From NCBI GenBank assembly GCA_029339505.1, contig JAQISU010000057.1, positions 5,228,001 to 5,292,000 on the forward strand: DNA of 64,000 bases. Direction: 5' to 3'. Every line of letters starts with the position of its first letter. The first letter of the stretch is position 1. Of this stretch, positions 63,100 through 64,000 are shown piece by piece. The notes beneath the pieces were generated by a model, which ran no database searches, was not told the DNA's origin, and saw only the letters and a list, made by a program, of their open reading frames with translations. The position numbers and the translations under genes were made by a program. This stretch comes from Unio delphinus (taxonomy: Eukaryota > Mollusca > Bivalvia > Unionida > Unionidae).

Positions 63100-63528
63100 A
63101 TGTCCAATTTTGATTTAATGGATGCTGCTAAAAAACTAGCGATTAAAAACTTCAGAGGTGTCTTTATGAAAGATCAATTACCACATCAACCAAACAGCGT
63201 TGAAACCGGAATCATTAATTTAGATAACAGCACCGGACCTGAAACTCATTGGGTTGCATACGCTATTGATCCACGTGGGATTGTCTATTTCGATTCATAT
63301 GGATTAGCCCCACCAAAAGAGTTTATGCGGTATATAAAAACCCTTCCAATGAAGACTTGGTATTCTACGCTACCAACACAAACGATGATTGACCCACCAA
63401 TATGCGGCAGCGAAGTATTAAATGTCCTTGACGCTATTTCTAACTCCTTGAGTAACCCAAGCGGAAAACCACCACATGTTGTCGTTAATGAATACACTAG
63501 TAATCGCTGGAAATCGAAACGATTTTAG
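63100..63528 (+). CDS. Adenain-like cysteine protease (element 2)
   Basis: Catalytic His in ETHWVAYAIDPRG, Asp in VYFDSYGLAPP and Cys in DPPICGSEVLNVL. The conserved start is ATG 63100 (MSNFDLMDAAKKLAIKNF), directly after the palindrome AGGAATCGAAGATTCCT. The upstream open frame to 62617 is explained by the frameshift in the pX gene, so a natural fusion is not supported. Confidence 0.87.
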   Translation: MSNFDLMDAAKKLAIKNFRGVFMKDQLPHQPNSVETGIINLDNSTGPETHWVAYAIDPRGIVYFDSYGLAPPKEFMRYIKTLPMKTWYSTLPTQTMIDPPICGSEVLNVLDAISNSLSNPSGKPPHVVVNEYTSNRWKSKRF

Positions 63529-63552
63529 AGAGAGAAAGAGTTTTACAATAAC

Positions 63553-64000
63553 ATGATTGATATTTGGGGGAGATCTTTGAATCCCAAACCCGATGGCACT
63601 GCACCACCTGATTCTGTCAAGGATGTAAAAAACTAATCAAAGATGAAATAGCTGAGACGTTAAATTTAACAAGTGTTGACCCGAACGAAATAGTTGTATT
63701 TCAGGACAAACAGGGTAAATTGAAATCTAGTGATGTGTCATTGAATGACATTTTAACACGAAGACATGACGCCGCCGATGACGCTATTGCACTGTTTCAA
63801 GATGGTAAACTCAAACCAGGCATACTTGTTTCGACGGTCACAGAGAAACTAACAACAGTAGATAACACAGCAAACTCATTAAAATCACTCAACGATGAAT
63901 TCGTTAAATTCAATCAACCGCTACAAGAATTTCTTGGTGTTCCACCAGTGTCCGCACCGAATATTGAAACGATAAAAACCGCAATCAACAATTTAGCAAA
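63553..64000 (+). pseudogene. Repeat/fibre-like protein, frameshifted and cut by window end
   Basis: Starts MIDIWGRSLNPKPDGTAP. The frame reaches TAA at 63634-63636 because bases are missing from the A-run there relative to element 1. The shifted frame then continues (TLNLTSVDPNEIVVFQDKQG) to the window end. The FFGxP-type repeat begins near 63930 (FLGVPPVSAPNIETIKTA). Confidence 0.75.

Larger units (their letters stand above)
51724..64000 (+). mobile_element. Polinton/adintovirus-like element 2, right end outside window
   Basis: Same family, gene order and orientation as element 1. It begins AGCAGCAGAGAGGGTG at 51724 inside a LINE. Its integrase, ATPase, Cys-rich, HNH, coiled-coil and minor proteins look intact. 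The polymerase gene has lost its ATG and has one nonsense codon and a C-terminal frameshift. The capsid, pX and repeat-protein genes have single frameshifts. About 3-4 kb, including the membrane and minor capsid genes and the right TIR, should lie beyond the window. Confidence 0.94.

Noticed and set aside
62617..63528. A natural pX-protease fusion gene
   Set aside because: Comparison with element 1 shows a two-base contraction of an A-run; the protease has its own conserved ATG at 63100.

Overview
This is animal genomic DNA, most likely from an invertebrate and probably a mollusc. The evidence is a spliced secreted carboxypeptidase gene with large introns, at least five tRNA-derived SINE copies, many microsatellites and minisatellites, LINE fragments and short DNA transposons. 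The species cannot be fixed from sequence alone.

Region 1 (1-1265) is a decayed copy of a Polinton/adintovirus-like element. Region 2 (about 3.0-26.6 kb, minus strand) is a complete M14A procarboxypeptidase gene. It has ten supported coding exons plus one possible extra exon, and every junction has GT/AG sites in a compatible phase. Its introns are full of repeats: a minisatellite made from the last exon's own splice acceptor, a 26-bp satellite with 780-bp higher-order structure, 68-bp and about 31-bp arrays, SINEs and hAT-like MITEs. Region 3 (28.3-30.0 kb, resuming at 45.35 kb) is a dead THAP/DDE transposase gene.

Region 4 (29975-45353) is a full-length Polinton-like element inserted in that pseudogene. 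It has 230-bp terminal inverted repeats (TIRs) beginning AG and a 5-bp target duplication, GAGGT. Region 5 (about 46-51.7 kb) holds LINE fragments and a relic of a more distant Polinton lineage. Region 6 (51724 to the window end) is a second Polinton of the same family, in the same orientation and inserted in a LINE; its right end lies outside the window.

The two elements share one gene order: A32-like packaging ATPase (-); zinc ribbon then parvovirus-type phospholipase A2 (+); DDE integrase (+); a very large DNA polymerase B / SF1 helicase / HNH protein (-); a Cys-rich protein; an HNH nuclease; a 133-residue protein; a coiled-coil protein; a basic virion-type protein; double-jelly-roll major capsid protein; pX-like protein; adenain-like protease; a repeat protein; a membrane protein; and a minor capsid protein. 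In concept the polymerase/helicase and integrase copy and insert the genome, the capsid proteins, protease and ATPase build and fill a particle, and the phospholipase would breach a membrane. Both copies are damaged, in different genes, so neither looks autonomous.

The strongest unusual signals are: (a) a canonical A_AAA_AAC slippery heptamer, in phase in both copies, joining the zinc ribbon to an ATG-less phospholipase frame; (b) the polymerase-helicase-HNH fusion with an N-terminal array of 27-residue repeats; (c) short hairpin palindromes that account for in-frame length differences between the copies; (d) the amplified splice acceptor in the carboxypeptidase gene; and (e) Polinton termini that can fold into three stems. 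Many single-base breaks lie in homopolymers, so assembly error must be excluded before calling them decay.
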